From: Callorhinus ursinus
Lineage: Eukaryota > Chordata > Mammalia > Carnivora > Otariidae
DNA length: 64,000 bases
Direction of reading: 5' to 3'
Assembly (NCBI RefSeq): GCF_003265705.1
Contig: NW_020313044.1
Location: 1,218,463 to 1,282,462 of the forward strand
In this document: piece by piece, positions 12,261-23,668 of the stretch
Position numbering within the stretch: position 1 is the stretch's first letter
How the letters are laid out: the number at the start of each line of letters is the position of its first letter
Notes under the pieces: generated by a model
Told to the model about the DNA's origin: nothing
The model's input: the letters and a program-made list of their open reading frames with translations, nothing else
Databases searched by the model: none
Translations under genes and position numbers: made by a program

Positions 12261-12456
12261 TTTTTTAAAGATACATTTATTTATTTACTTATTCAGGAGA
12301 CAGAACACTAGCAGGGGGAGCGGCAGGCAGAGGGAGAAGCAGAAGCAGACTCCCCGCTGAGCAGGGAGCCCAATGCGGGGCTCGATCCCAGGACCCTGGA
12401 ATCATGACCTGAGCTGAAGGCAGATGCTTAACCGACTCAGTCACCCAGGCACCCCT
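12261..12456 (-). mobile_element. Can-SINE, minus strand
   Basis: TTTTTTTAAAGATACATTTA to CACCCAGGCACCCC. Confidence 0.9.
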
Positions 12457-13125
12457 CCTCTTTCCTTTTTTTTTTTTTTTTAGTGCTGTCCCTATTTTCT
12501 ACATTACATAAGAGTGCATTTTTTCTAAAGTTGGGAAAAAGTTATTTGGACACTAAAAAGGAAGCGAGTGGTAGTGAGGACAAAACACAGGAAGGACTCT
12601 TTAGGAGCAGAGACAAACGTAGCAACGATTTTCTGTTATGAGGAACTTATTTTGGGGTCTGTGGGCAGACTGGAGTGCACAGATTGATGCAGTAATGTTG
12701 AAAAGGGGACCAAGGACTGTTAGGTAAGACTGCAGGGGTCTGGCTTTGAAGCAGCTGGGAGGGCAAATACCCACAGATGTGCTTGAAGTACATCTGCTTC
12801 ATTACACAACAGAAGCACAGAAAAGAACAGTTCAGCTTTAGCCTAGTGAAGAACAGAGAACGTGAGAAATTCAGCTGGAGAGGCAGGGGGAAAGAGGCAG
12901 TGAAACGAGAATAAGCTGATGATTTTTAATTTAAAAAACCCGTAACTCTGGTGAACAGTTCTAACACCAAGTCCTCTCAAATGAATCTGCTGATGCATAG
13001 ATCTTAAAGCCAGGAAGGGCAAAACTCCAGTAGGGCTCAAAACCACAGCCCTGGAGAGACTAGTTTTAAGATTTTCAACCCCATGATGCTCAAGTGCCAA
13101 CGATGCTTGTCCTCTGACTTGACAG
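12457..13125. other. PKD2L2 intron before the 13126 exon
   Basis: A poly(T) run at 12467-12481, then unremarkable intron. No exon is recognised besides the one that follows. Confidence 0.45.
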
Positions 13126-13238
13126 GAGATTCAAAGTGCAAAGCAGATGAAAAAGTGGAAAGAGAGGCTTGAGAAAAAGTATTATTCTGCAGAAATTCAA
13201 GATGACTACCAGCCTGTCACTCAACAGGAATTTCGAGA
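13126..13238 (+). CDS. PKD2L2: PKD2L2 exon (C-terminal helical region)
   Basis: The acceptor is CTTGACAG and the donor is GTAAGT. The 113-base exon starts in phase 0 with EIQSAKQMKKWKERLEKKYY and ends with QEFRE, split after two bases. The basic and acidic heptad-like pattern suggests a helix or short coiled coil, in keeping with the oligomerising C-tails of polycystins. No stop codon occurs in this frame. Confidence 0.8.
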
Positions 13239-13665
13239 GTAAGTATATGTTCTAATCAGGGCACTGTGGGATATCATGATATGGGGACTGGGGCCATGAG
13301 TTACATTATTTTCCTGAAACGAGACCTTATTCTGTTGAATATGGTCATCTTTTTAACCCAACTTTGAAATGAAACAGAAAGCACAAGACTCTATTTGTAT
13401 AAATGTAAGGTGAGAGGGGAACCAATTGCTTTTATCCTTACATCTCCAAATAGGAACTGCCATTTAGATTTGATATGCATAGCAAACACTGTTCTCCAGT
13501 TTTAGAATATAAGATCCAAACTTGGCCACACTAGGCATGTTTTAGAAGCTTAAAATACTATCTTCCCACTCCCAAGTACTTAACAATAGGTACTAATAAC
13601 GTGCTGACTCTTTATGCACAAAGGTATGTTACTCATTCTCTGCTTCCTTCTAAATTGTCCTCTAG

Positions 13666-13762
13666 ACTCTTTTTATATGCCGTGGAGCTGGAGAAAGAAT
13701 TACACTATGTCAGTCTAAAACTAAACCGAGTGATGAGAAAGATTTCAACTCTACAACCTTGA
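13666..13762 (+). CDS. PKD2L2: PKD2L2 last coding exon with stop
   Basis: The acceptor TTGTCCTCTAG is followed by a frame beginning LFLYAVELEKELHYVSLKLN and ending RVMRKISTLQP, then TGA at 13760-13762. Leucine spacing (L..V.LEKEL..VSLKL) suggests the terminal coiled-coil helix of polycystin channels. With the three upstream exons it gives 330 coding bases, exactly 109 residues plus a stop, and every splice phase agrees. No frameshift or internal stop is present, so the tail looks functional. Confidence 0.82.
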
Positions 13763-14285
13763 GAGAAGTGCAGGTGAGAACCTGTGATATAATCATTGAG
13801 TATTTCTAACAAAGATTTATCCTTGTACTGAATTATTTCCTAAACATGTCCCCATTACAGGTACACTTTAAAAACACTACACCACCTATCAGCAAACTAT
13901 TGTCAGTCAATGATGATCTCAAAAGATTTCCAGAAATTAAGTGCCCCTGAACAGGACCTACTGTACAATCCACATGTATTACAGCACGCATCCAGGGTAC
14001 ACACGCAGTTACACATAAAGGATTTTATGAGATTTATTAAATTCTCGCAATGTGAAGATAAAGTACAAAATAATGCTGCTTATGGTTCATGGGGAAGGTC
14101 TCTAATAGGTCACTAAGCAATAAGGTCAGTTTTCTCAGTGTTACCTAGAGTATAAAAACTGTTGGTGCTTTCATCATATACCATGTTCTAACTTCTTCTG
14201 GCCATAGATAAATTAATAAATACTTAGGATTTTGGAAAACCATTATATAAGACCCCAAATAAAATAATCTCACCTCCATTCTTTC
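13763..14285 (+). other. PKD2L2: PKD2L2 3' UTR
   Basis: This non-coding sequence follows the TGA. It runs to one of two AATAAA signals at 14215-14220 and 14258-14263. It contains a good potential 87-base UTR intron: donor GTGAGA begins at 13774, 11 bases after the stop, and acceptor CCCATTACAG ends at 13860. Splicing there would be too close to the stop to trigger nonsense-mediated decay. The exact cleavage site is inferred. Confidence 0.55.
14215..14263 (+). promoter_or_regulatory. PKD2L2: Two candidate PKD2L2 poly(A) signals
   Basis: Canonical AATAAA hexamers occur at 14215-14220 and 14258-14263, about 450-500 bases downstream of the PKD2L2 stop and before the FAM13B 3' end. They are the first canonical signals after the stop codon. 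Confidence 0.5.
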
Positions 14286-14767
14286 CAGTTTGAGGTCACC
14301 TAGAAAAAGCTAAAATGTAGAAGAACAAACTTCCCAATCACCTACAGAAATTTCACTAATATTTTCAAACTGGAAATTCATCTAGAAAATTCCTAAAGTA
14401 ACACATTTAAAGTTTCCTAAAAGTGTTTCCTCACCAATCTAAAAGCAAAATATACTTTAAAAAACAAAGAGCAAGGTAGGAGTATCAGGGTTATGAGAAG
14501 TCAACTTAATGTATGAGAGGTAGGAATGACAGCACTGCAAAAGCCCTGTCTGGGTGGTTGGAAAGTTGTGTGAAGTAGTAACTCTTTTAATTTCTTTAGT
14601 GGGTTACATATGCCCTCCTACAAGAGCCATATGTTCTCTCGGCACAAACACCATCATCTGACCATAGTACTCGACTTCCACATTGATGCTCAATAGATTT
14701 TAAATCTACCCGCCTCCCTGAGGCCAAGCTCTTCTCTTAGAAAACTGTACCTCAAGTTTGCTTAGTA

Positions 14768-14889
14768 GGATAATTCACTGCAACAAGAAATGCTGACGGT
14801 TCTCCCTGCACCTTCTCCCTGCACTTCCGGATAATTCACTGCAACAAGAAATGCTGACGGTTCTCCCTGCACCTTCTCCCTGCACTTCC
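14768..14889. repeat. Exact 61-base tandem duplication between convergent genes
   Basis: Two adjacent copies, 14768-14828 and 14829-14889, both begin GGATAATTCACTGCAACAAG and end CTGCACTTCC. They are identical base for base. Each copy contains a smaller near-repeat (TTCTCCCTGCAC / CTTCTCCCTGCAC). The duplication lies in the roughly 0.8 kb gap between the PKD2L2 and FAM13B 3' ends. Confidence 0.95.
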
Positions 14890-15116
14890 ACAAGGCCGTC
14901 AACAACATGGCCTTTCCTTGTCTTACCAATCCTCAGAGCTGTAGCCAGCCAAGTGGTTTAGCAACCTGTTGTCCCCCCACGTGGTCCCGCACTGAGGTAA
15001 CTCAAACAAAGCCTAAGAACATTAAGGCAAGGGAACACTTAAGGTCTTTTTCTTTTTGAACATCTAGTGAAAACAAAACAAAAAACATTTATATTGACTT
15101 GGAACATTCGAGTTCT

Positions 15117-15122
15117 TTTATT
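15117..15122 (-). promoter_or_regulatory. FAM13B: Candidate FAM13B poly(A) signal
   Basis: On the - strand this reads AATAAA, about 2.2 kb after the FAM13B stop. It is the last canonical signal before the intergenic duplication. A perfect 12-bp hairpin lies about 60 bases upstream in the mRNA. Confidence 0.5.
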
Positions 15123-15180
15123 ACAAAAGTCTATACAATGAAGTGCCAGACACAGCAATGCAATTATACTGGTGGTCATA

Positions 15181-15211
15181 TATATCTATATATTATTTGT
15201 ATATAGATATA
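15181..15211 (-). repeat. Perfect 12-bp AU hairpin in FAM13B 3' UTR
   Basis: Arms TATATCTATATA (15181-15192) and TATATAGATATA (15200-15211) are exact reverse complements separated by a 7-base loop. The structure sits just upstream of the candidate poly(A) signal in the mRNA. Confidence 0.85.
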
Positions 15212-17335
15212 CAGTTTTTACTTGTACCAAAGTAAAACTATCACAAACTGCCTAATTCTACCACCTACTGCTCAACTCTGACACACAATACTGTCACATA
15301 GCGTGTTCAGTGCTGCCATGCCACTTGTATCTACTCTACCTGCAGCCAAACATGAACAGTGAGTAACCAACACCATGAAGCAGCTGTTAATTCTAAAATG
15401 AAACGAGTCAGGCCACTGACTTATAAAAATATGGTACTCATATAGATTTAGCATTATAAAGAAGGAATATATTATTTAAAACATTTAAATAGTGCATATG
15501 GACATTTTTGCATGTGGTATATAAAACATTCATATAAAACAATATACAGTGCACATTAAATTAGATGTTTGGATATACTCCCTCCCATCTGGAGACTGAA
15601 AGAAATTAAATGCACACTGCATGCTGCATTCAAATCAAAGTGATACTTCTTTTGGCATTTTCAATTTCATTTTTCTAGGTATACATTATGAATAACCTAG
15701 CTGTATCAAAAGGAAACCACACGAAAAGGGCTGGATTTAGTGCTTTATTCCCCAACTACATGTTCACCATCAGTGAACATTCCCTCCCCCCCAAAAAAGG
15801 CATTGCACACACAGGTGAAATGTGAAATCCTAGAAACACTACTTATTATCAAGCTACTTCATGTGCTTACCATGTAATAGTGCCAGAAGTCTGAGGTTCA
15901 TGCTTCCCTCACATGATTAAAGAATGTTGCAGAAGTCCCGTTTTTATATGGAACTGTTAATATCAGCTAGTTAAGAAAACCATGCGTGAATCAATGCATG
16001 CAAAACATGGGCACAAAGTGAGACACTCATCAATCCAAAAAAGCACCAGGAAAAAAATTAACACTTACATTAAGTCTGACCAGAATATGCTGTTATTGAC
16101 TATATTCTTAGCTCAAATAAAGTCACCAATCTGTGAAAATGATTAGCAGAATGATACCAGAAGAGTACCTGAAGAAAAGCCATGCAAAGCCAAAGAATAA
16201 AAGATAAGCTTAGATTATATGACAAGGGGCATACCACTACACAACTGCTTTAAACAGCATGTGACTGAGGAAAAGGGCTCCTGTTAGAGGATGTTTTCTT
16301 TATGGATTTTGATTTAAAAAAAAAAAAAAAAAAAAGGATGCAACCCCCAGAAGGTACACGTAAAAGTGCAGTGGTATAGCCCTTGTGAAGAAAAGATTTA
16401 ATGCAGGCGTAATGATTCTTTTGCCAACTTAGGCCCATCTGACTAAACACACAAATCTGAGCACCATCAGTGTTCCTACATAGACATGGCTATTTTCTCA
16501 CATTATCTGGAGGTGGGTAGGGGGAAAAAAATACAGGATCTGATCCAGACAAATCACATCATCACCAGCTAATAAACAGTAACTGAGGAAACAAACAGTA
16601 ACTTATGTCCCGTAGGCAGCATGTGATATGATTCAGTTCTGTGTATGATGTGTGGTGTGTGTTTTCACTATACTAATAAACAAGGTCACTTTTAGGTCTA
16701 CCCTCTGTTATCTTCATCCAGGAGCTGTGTGACCACTGAATTGCAAAATTTTTCTAACATACTACCTGTGAGAAAGTGTCACTTTGGAAATTAAACAGAA
16801 ATGTGTTCCACAGTAGGACTTGAAATTTCAGTTGATTTTGGTTTTCTAAGAAAACATAGGACATAGTTGCATATGTGCACATTTATAGGCTTTTCTTTCA
16901 AATTTTCAGTCATTCTGTAAGAAAAAGGCAACCGAAGAATTCAATGTGAAGATGTTCCTCTCAATTTTCTTCAGTAATTAAAAAAAAATAATAAAAATAA
17001 AGTTGGTGATAACAAAAAGCTTGTATCTCCAAAGTTCTTGAAGTTGAAAGAATAAAGTACTAGTCTTTTGCTAACAGGATGTATCTGTAGTACAAAACAA
17101 TGAAGAAAACTGAATGTTTGCTAAAGGTGGAGAGGACAGTCTGTGGTTAATATGGAACACCACGCTCCCTAGAGAGGGTCTACTTACCCTCCCATCTTTC
17201 TCTAGTGGCACCACAACCAAGTACAAAATGATACTCTCGGAGTGCCTGACAAAATGAACTCAAGTACCAGCCAAGTACACACGATGACAGCTTCAGGGAA
17301 TACAACTGATTTTTATGTTTTCAAGGAGCATATTT

Positions 17336-17488
<153 letters not shown>

Positions 17489-17865
17489 CTAGAGATCATC
17501 TGAAAAATAAAATCCCAGAAGATGTCCTAATGTGAGACACAATGTTACCAAATATAAATTCAAATAAAAAATTCCTCTGCAAGAAAAAAGATTACTGGAC
17601 TAGCTCCCCCCATCCCCAAGGAACATTCCTAAAATACTTCTATTTTTGATGAATTTCTCTATTGACAGATTAAATAATGCTATACTTAACAACGATCATT
17701 GCAGAAAACTAGGAAGTAACCAAACATTTTAGTAAGATATGCACTGCTAGACTCTGTCAAGTCTGTAAGTGTATATTAAGTGCCAGAGGGTTACAACCAG
17801 TCATTTCATACATTTAGAAGGTATTTGAAAAATGCATTCTTACACTTCAATTTTTTTTAAACTTT

Positions 17866-18057
17866 TTTTTTTTAATTTTATTTATTTATTTGAGAGAGAG
17901 AGAATGAGAGATAGAGAGCACGAGAGGGAAGAGGGTCAGAGGGAGAAGCAGACTCCCCGCTGAGCAGGGAGCCCGATGTGGGACTCGATCCCAGGACTCC
18001 AGGATCATGACCTGAGCCAAAGGCAGTCGCTTAACCAACTGAGCCACCCAGGCACCC
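17866..18057 (-). mobile_element. Can-SINE, minus strand
   Basis: Poly(T) then TTTATTTATTTGAGAGAGAG leads to GAGCCACCCAGGCACCC. It is a full-length copy in the last FAM13B intron. Confidence 0.9.
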
Positions 18058-18466
18058 TTTTTTTTTAACCGTTTTGCCAACTATATAGAAGACTCTTAAA
18101 GTAAACACATTTTGGAATTTGTAATATAGCTACTGGCTTGTAACGGTGCCAATCAACAGTGGACTTCTAGAATATAGTATGGCATGTGCTTTTATCTGAG
18201 ACACAGCTGACCCAGTAGAACTATTTTAAAAGTAACACTTTTTTTTTTGTTAAAGGAAAATACATTCTAATTCAGATGGTGGCCAGAAATGAGCGTTATC
18301 TCAGGCCTCAGAAAAGTTTTTCCATATATGTAACTGGGTAGTCTTACCATGTTAAAAATGGGAATGGCCCAACATGTAGCCTAAGCACCAACAGTCTCAG
18401 TCTTAAGAATCCACACTAGCTGAGAATACCAGTCATGTTATAGGACCCTTTCTAAGAGGAAAAACA

Positions 18467-18675
18467 GGGGCGTCTGGGTGGCTCAGTCAGTTAAGCATCC
18501 AACTCTTGATTTCAGCTCAGGTCGTGATCTCAGGGTCGTGAGATAGAGCCCCACATTGGGCTCCATGCTCAGCGGGGAGTCTGCTTGAGATTCTCTCTCC
18601 CTCCTTCTGCCCCTCTCCCTTCTCTCTCTCTAAAATAAATAAATCTTTAAAAAGAATAAAAAATAAAAATAAAAG
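18467..18675 (+). mobile_element. Can-SINE, plus strand
   Basis: The head is GGGGCGTCTGGGTGGCTCAG, of the CCAACTCTTGATTTCAGCTC subfamily, with an A-rich AATAAATCTTT tail. A direct repeat near AGGAAAAACA / AGGAAAACAT flanks it. Confidence 0.9.
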
Positions 18676-18997
18676 GAAAACATCTTATTTCACAAAACAC
18701 TTCCAAAAAGATGAGAATGTAGAATTCAAAAACACAATGTAACTGCCACTCAACCAAGCCTCCTAGGACAACTCTGAAATATTCTATCAGATGTTGCTTA
18801 TTCTACCTCTGACTTTTTCTTGCCGTTAACAGATTACAGGCCTTCAAACTAAAAGGTATGTTTTCTACTTTTATTTTCAATGGTAATATCCTTACGTGCA
18901 CAATTTATTTCTACTCCTATACATTCCTTTAATTTAGCATACGGGCACCTGTAAGTTCAAGGAGAAAGAAGACTTAATTTTGTGATGTTCAACAAAC

Positions 18998-19099
18998 CTT
19001 CCATTCTGTTGATAAAATGCTTCTTCAAATTCCCGTAACGTTTTGCGTAGTTTCTTTTTTTCAGCTCTGGCTTTCCAAAGTTGTTCCAGTAATTCAGGC
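18998..19099 (-). CDS. FAM13B: FAM13B exon ([16 protein letters not shown] block)
   Basis: The acceptor CATTTAAATTTTAG and donor GTTTGT bound 102 bases. The frame reads [20 protein letters not shown] and ends EAFYQQNG with Arg split across the junction. This charged helix with a basic cluster (AEKKKLRK) is a strong FAM13 family signature and likely forms a coiled coil. The donor GTTTGT is a slightly non-consensus GT site. Confidence 0.93.
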
Positions 19100-19322
19100 C
19101 TAAAATTTAAATGGGAAGAAAACATTACTGAAAGAGCACTGTGGTTCTTAGCAGGGGCTCAAACCCTGGCTGCAAACTAAAGTCAGCTGGGGAGCATTTA
19201 GAATCTACCAATGCCTAATCTGCAGCCCAGACCAACTAAATGTACCAATAGCTACAGGTAGGGCTCTACATCAGTATTTGGGGGGGAGGGGATTTTTTTC
19301 CCCAGGTGACCTTAAAGTGAAG

Positions 19323-20038
19323 CAAGGCTACTGTAGAAAACAATATGGAGGTGGCTCAAAAAATTAAAAACCATATGATCCAGTATTTCCACTACTGGAT
19401 ATCTACCCAAAGAAAACAAAAACATTAATTCGAAAAGATATATGTACCCCTATGTTTACTGCATCATTATTTACAAAAGCCAAGATATGGAAGCAGCCCA
19501 AGTGTCCATCAATAGATGATTGGATAAAGAAGATGTGGTGTCACATACACATACACACACACACACACATAATTATGGAATATTACTTGGCCATAAAAAA
19601 AAAAAAAAGAAATCTTGCCATTTCCAACAACATGGATGAACCTAGAGGGTATAGTGCTAAATGATTTAAGCCAGAGAGGAAAAAAACAAAATCTGTATGA
19701 TTTCACTTACATGTGGAATTCAGAAAACAAAACAAACAGTCTCATTAAAACAGGGAACACACTGGGTAGCTGTGAGGGAGGGGGCTGGGTGGGGGGCTGG
19801 GTAAAATAAGTGAAAGGGATAAGGAGGCACAAACTTCCAGTTGTAACGTAAAGAAGTCACAGAGATGAAAAGAACAGCACAGGGAATATAGTCAATAATA
19901 CTGTAGTAACAGTGTATGTGACTCCATGTATTGTGGTGAGCAATGAGTAATATATAGAATTGTTGAATCAACAATGCTGTATACCTGAAACTAATATAAC
20001 ACTATATGTTAATTATACTTTAATTAAAAAAAAAAAAA
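19323..20038 (+). mobile_element. L1 3'-end fragment
   Basis: The sequence runs from AACAATATGGAGGTGGCTCA through the ATGGAATATTACTTGGCCAT region to an oligo(A) tail at about 20038. This is the order of the ORF2 end and 3' UTR of an L1, 5'-truncated. It contains a (CA) run near 19547-19571. It lies in a FAM13B intron in antisense to the gene. Confidence 0.8.
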
Positions 20039-20357
20039 GTGAAGCCAGGGCTGAAGACCACCATCATACACCGTTATCAGGGAAAGAAGCTGATAAACAT
20101 AACTCTCAGCTGGTTCCAGCATTCTGTTATGAAACAAATGTTGGATTTTAGTTTCTTTAATTTTTAAAACACACTAATGTTTAATAAAGAAAATGTGAAT
20201 GACAACATTTGTAAATCACACCCTTTAAGAAAGGCTTATCTCTTGAGCACATATTAATTCCCTCCAAGTGCTTGATTATTTAACACTGAATTTCTCAGCA
20301 TGTAAATTTCATTATAAAAATAGATTTAAAAAAAAAATCACAAACCAGCATACATAC

Positions 20358-20521
20358 ATAGAAGCTGCTCGAGTACTTGACAATCGAAGATCCAGAGCCA
20401 GTTTTTCTTGATTTTCTTCAACATCAGATTCAGGGTTTTCCAATGAAGACTGTGCCTGTACAGCAGTTTTCAAGATATCAGTTAGCTCAGAGGACAGGGT
20501 AACACCATCTTCTTCTTCTTC
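20358..20521 (-). CDS. FAM13B: FAM13B exon (acidic EEEED start)
   Basis: This 164-base exon begins [20 protein letters not shown] and ends [14 protein letters not shown] plus two bases of the next Met codon. The GAA repeat at its 5' edge encodes an acidic run right after the splice acceptor. The donor is GTATGT. It is a mostly acidic, presumably disordered linker between the [15 protein letters not shown] block and the C-terminal helices. Confidence 0.92.
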
Positions 20522-20603
20522 CTAAAAAGATATCAAACAGATAATCAAATAGGCCATGACTCTCAACTTTTTCTTTCAGAGAATGGTATCTCTTAAGGAT
20601 TAC

Positions 20604-20687
20604 CTTGATTTCTTCAAAAAAATGGGCAGTTTCTCCCTCTATGATTGGTTGTAACATCTGACCCCTTCGCTTGGAAGATGGAGATCC
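20604..20687 (-). CDS. FAM13B: FAM13B exon (GSPSSKRRG block)
   Basis: This 84-base exon, phase 0 at both ends, reads [20 protein letters not shown] and ends [14 protein letters not shown] is a short basic patch that could act in nuclear localisation or as a kinase site. The block is highly conserved across FAM13 paralogues. The acceptor is GTTACAG and the donor GTAATC. Confidence 0.93.
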
Positions 20688-20994
20688 CTGTAACAATCAA
20701 CATGGTTTCCACTTTAAATATTTAAAGCATTCAAAGAAAGCTTCATTCACTATGGAACAGATACTAAACTTCATTTTCAAAATCTTAACCATACCATTTA
20801 AAATTTTTTAGGAATTCCTTAGTAAATTCATTTTTGCTTATGTTTTTCTTGTTATGTATGCACACGAATGCTAAATGATCATTTATGTCTGGATAGTCTA
20901 AAAGAGCTCATTCAATGAATAAAAAATAAAGTACTACATGTAATTTTATTCAGAACATTTTTCTTTTTAACAAGAGTTGTCAACTTTTTTAGTC

Positions 20995-21890
20995 TCAGGA
21001 CACCTTTAAACTCCTTTTTAAAAAGTAACAGCTTCACTGAGATATAATCCACATACCATAAAGTTCACTCCTTTAAAGTATACAATTTAGTGGTTTTCAG
21101 TATATTCACAAAGTTGTGCAACCATCACCTCTAATTCCAAAATAGCTCATCACCCCAAAAGAAACTCTGTACTTATTAGCTATTAACTCATTTGCCCTCT
21201 TCCCCTACCCCTTGGCCAACCAATCTACTCTACCTTAATGGGCTGGCCTATTCTAGGTATTTCATAAATGGAATCATACAATATGTGGCCTTTTGTATTC
21301 TGCTTCTCTTGCTTAGCATGTTTTTAAGGTTTACCACCCATGTTGTAGCATATATCGGTACTTTCATTCCCTTTTTAAGGCTAATATTCCATTATATGAA
21401 TATACCACATTTTGTTTATCCATCAGCTGCTGCACATTTGGGTTTTCTTTACTTTTTAGCCATTATGAATGATGCTGCTATGAATATTTGTGCATAAGTT
21501 TTCATGTAAACATGTTTTCAGTTCTCTCAGGCATATACCTAGGAGGAGAAGTGCTAGGTCAGATGAGAACCCTGTTTAATCCTTTGAGGAGGTGTCAAAC
21601 TATTTATCAAAGTGGCTGCACCATTTTACATTCATCAGCAGTGTGTAATGTAAGCATTCCAACTTCTCCACATCCTGTCAACACTGTTATCTTTTCTCAT
21701 TAAAGCTATCCTACTGGATATAAAGTGGTATCTGAATGTGGTTTTTACCTGCATTTCCTAATAACTCATGATGTTGATCATCTTTTCATATATTTAATGG
21801 CCATTTATGTATCTTCTCTGGAGAAATGTGTATCAAATCCTTTGCCCAATTTTTTAAAATATATATACACATGTATATATATTTTTTTAA
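20995..21890 (-). mobile_element. Old L1 3' end, minus strand
   Basis: The block contains GAGATATAATCCACATACCA, ACAATATGTGGCCTTTTGTA and ATTCCATTATATGAATATAC in that order. It reads as the reverse complement of an old mammalian L1 ORF2 end and 3' UTR. It is diverged, and its continuation is interrupted by three SINEs (21904-22480). Confidence 0.75.
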
Positions 21891-21903
21891 AGATTTCATT
21901 TAC

Positions 21904-22079
21904 TGGGGTGCCTGGGTGGCTCAGTTGGTTAAGCAACTGCCTTCGGCTCAGGTCATGATCCTGGAGTTCCAGGATCAAGTCCTACAATCGGGCTCCCTGC
22001 TTAAGCAGGGAGTCTGCTTCTCCTTCTGACCCTCCCCCCTCTTGTGCTCTTTCTCTTTCTCTCATTCTCTCTCTCAAAT
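21904..22079 (+). mobile_element. Can-SINE, plus strand
   Basis: The head is GGGGTGCCTGGGTGGCTCAG, followed by the GCAACTGCCTTCGGCTCAGG subfamily sequence and a CT-rich tail. It is the first of three consecutive SINEs inserted in an old L1. Confidence 0.9.
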
Positions 22080-22277
22080 ATTTTTTTTTAAGATTTCATT
22101 TATTTATTTGACAGAGAGAGACACAGCGAGAGAGGGAACACAAGCAGGGGGAGTGGGAGAGGGAGAAGCAGACTCCCCGCTGAGCAGGGAGCCCGATGTG
22201 GGGCTCGATCCCAGGACCCCAGGATCATGACCTGAGCCGAAGGCAGATGCCCAACTACTGAGCCACCCAGGTGCCCC
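22080..22277 (-). mobile_element. Can-SINE, minus strand
   Basis: It runs from TTTTTTTTTAAGATTTCATT to GAGCCACCCAGGTGCCCC. It sits tail to tail with the preceding SINE and probably inserted into that element's A-rich tail. Confidence 0.9.
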
Positions 22278-22284
22278 TGCCCAA

Positions 22285-22480
22285 TTTTTTTTTTAAAGAT
22301 TTATTTATTTTAGAGAGAGAGCACAAGCGAGCAAGTAGGGGGTGGGGGAGGCAGAGGAAAAGAGAATCCTGAAGCTAAGTGCAGAGCCTGAAGTGGGGCT
22401 TGATTCCAGGACCCTGAGATCATGACTTGAGCTGAAATCAAGAGTCAGCTGCTTAACCAACTGAGCCACCCAATCATCCC
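22285..22480 (-). mobile_element. Can-SINE, minus strand, older
   Basis: It runs from TTTTTTTAAAGATTTATTTA to GAGCCACCCAATCATCCC. It is more diverged than its neighbour. Confidence 0.85.
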
Positions 22481-22894
22481 AGTGGCTGTCAATTTAAAAA
22501 TGACCTTGCATGCCTAAGCGAACCATAGTTCCAGTGAATTAATACCTACAAAATGACTCAGAATGGGCTACATGCTGTTTTCGATTTGAATCTGAGAGAA
22601 ATCTAGAGTCCTACCATCTACCGGTTAATCTGGAGACAGCACTTAATTTGCACCTAAGAATTAGTTTTCATTTTTCTCTAAAAATGTACACAAATGTAAA
22701 TAAGCATTATTTTGATACTTCTTCATTAAAAAAGATGAACTTAAAAAAAATCAGTTTATTCCATTGTGCAATTAAATTATGACAGCCATCACAAAACTGT
22801 TATGTTTTCAAACACAAGAATTTAAATCGAAGAAACTATGCCAGGGTCTGAAATATGTTTTGTTTTTTGTTTTTGTTTTTAAATTCCAAAAGGT

Positions 22895-23070
22895 AGATGA
22901 GCCTGGGCATATCACTCCTTAGCCCCAGTGTCATCATCTGTGAAATGAGGCTACCATCTGCTACCTGTTGTGACTTGTCAAGATTTAATGACATCTTCTT
23001 CATTTAATGACATACATAAAATGCTTTTACAAGTGCCTGGGAGATGGTAGGCAGGCACTGATTATTAACT
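22895..23070 (+). repeat. MIR SINE remnant
   Basis: The order TCATCATCTGTGAAATGAGG, GATTTAATGACAT and AAGTGCCTGG follows the MIR core and 3' segment. It is diverged, in intron sequence next to a FAM13B exon. Confidence 0.6.
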
Positions 23071-23221
23071 GCCTATTCTTTTAAAAGCAGTAACCTCACC
23101 TTACAAATACAATTCTTGCTACCTTAGCTGTGTATTTCTCCAATATACCACAACAATACTATTTTTTAAAGGGTAGGTCTTGGTAAAATGAACTAGAGAA
23201 ATCTTTCTGTGTTTTACTCAC

Positions 23222-23317
23222 AAGGACAGGAGTGATGCTAGCTCTTGTCAGCATCTGTTTTACAAGTCTGTATCTCTCATAAAGAGGTTTCACAATGTGC
23301 CTCTCTTCTCTGGTTAC
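23222..23317 (-). CDS. FAM13B: FAM13B exon ([17 protein letters not shown])
   Basis: This 96-base exon is phase 0 at both ends, with acceptor TTACTTTAG and donor GTGAGT. It encodes 32 residues starting [20 protein letters not shown] and ending [11 protein letters not shown]. The block is among the best conserved of the FAM13 C-terminal half and follows directly on YYESQHGRP from the preceding exon. Confidence 0.94.
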
Positions 23318-23549
23318 CTAAAGTAAGACAAATGGAAATTACCTAGTCATCAGAAATTTTAAATGTCCAAAACATTAAGCAATATGACTTTCTCCCAATT
23401 TTTAAGAAGTTATTTTAAATAAGTAGACAATCTCCTAAATGCAGGAAACAATGCTCTATAAACCAGTTCTGAAGATGTGGGCCACAAAAGAAATTTGTGC
23501 TCTTTTTTAAGGTAGAAAATTAAATCTCTTTAGCAAGAGAGACATTTAC

Positions 23550-23633
23550 CGGCCTTCCATGTTGACTTTCATAGTAAAGAAGACTTTTTTGGAGAGAAGT
23601 TTTCTCTTCTATCAAATGATCTTTTGTCATTTT
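23550..23633 (-). CDS. FAM13B: FAM13B exon (coiled coil, YYESQHGRP)
   Basis: These 84 bases encode [20 protein letters not shown] then YESQHGRP, phase 0 at both ends. A leucine-rich amphipathic helix ([14 protein letters not shown]) suggests a coiled coil. The acceptor is AAATTCTAG and the donor GTAAAT. An (AAAAC) microsatellite lies just beyond the acceptor at 23641-23668. Confidence 0.94.
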
Positions 23634-23640
23634 CTAGAAT

Positions 23641-23668
23641 TTAAAACAAAACAAAACAAAACAAAACA
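23641..23668. repeat. (AAAAC)n microsatellite
   Basis: A short AAAAC repeat lies immediately upstream (in gene sense) of a FAM13B splice acceptor. Confidence 0.85.

Larger units (their letters stand above)
15100..17335 (-). other. FAM13B: FAM13B 3' UTR
   Basis: The sequence downstream of the FAM13B TAA on the - strand is free of SINE and L1 copies for about 2.2 kb and AU-rich in mRNA sense. That lack of repeats contrasts with the flanks and fits a retained 3' UTR. An AATAAA (plus-strand TTTATT at 15117-15122) gives a plausible end near 15.1 kb. Another TTTATT near 15744 could give a shorter isoform. Confidence 0.65.
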
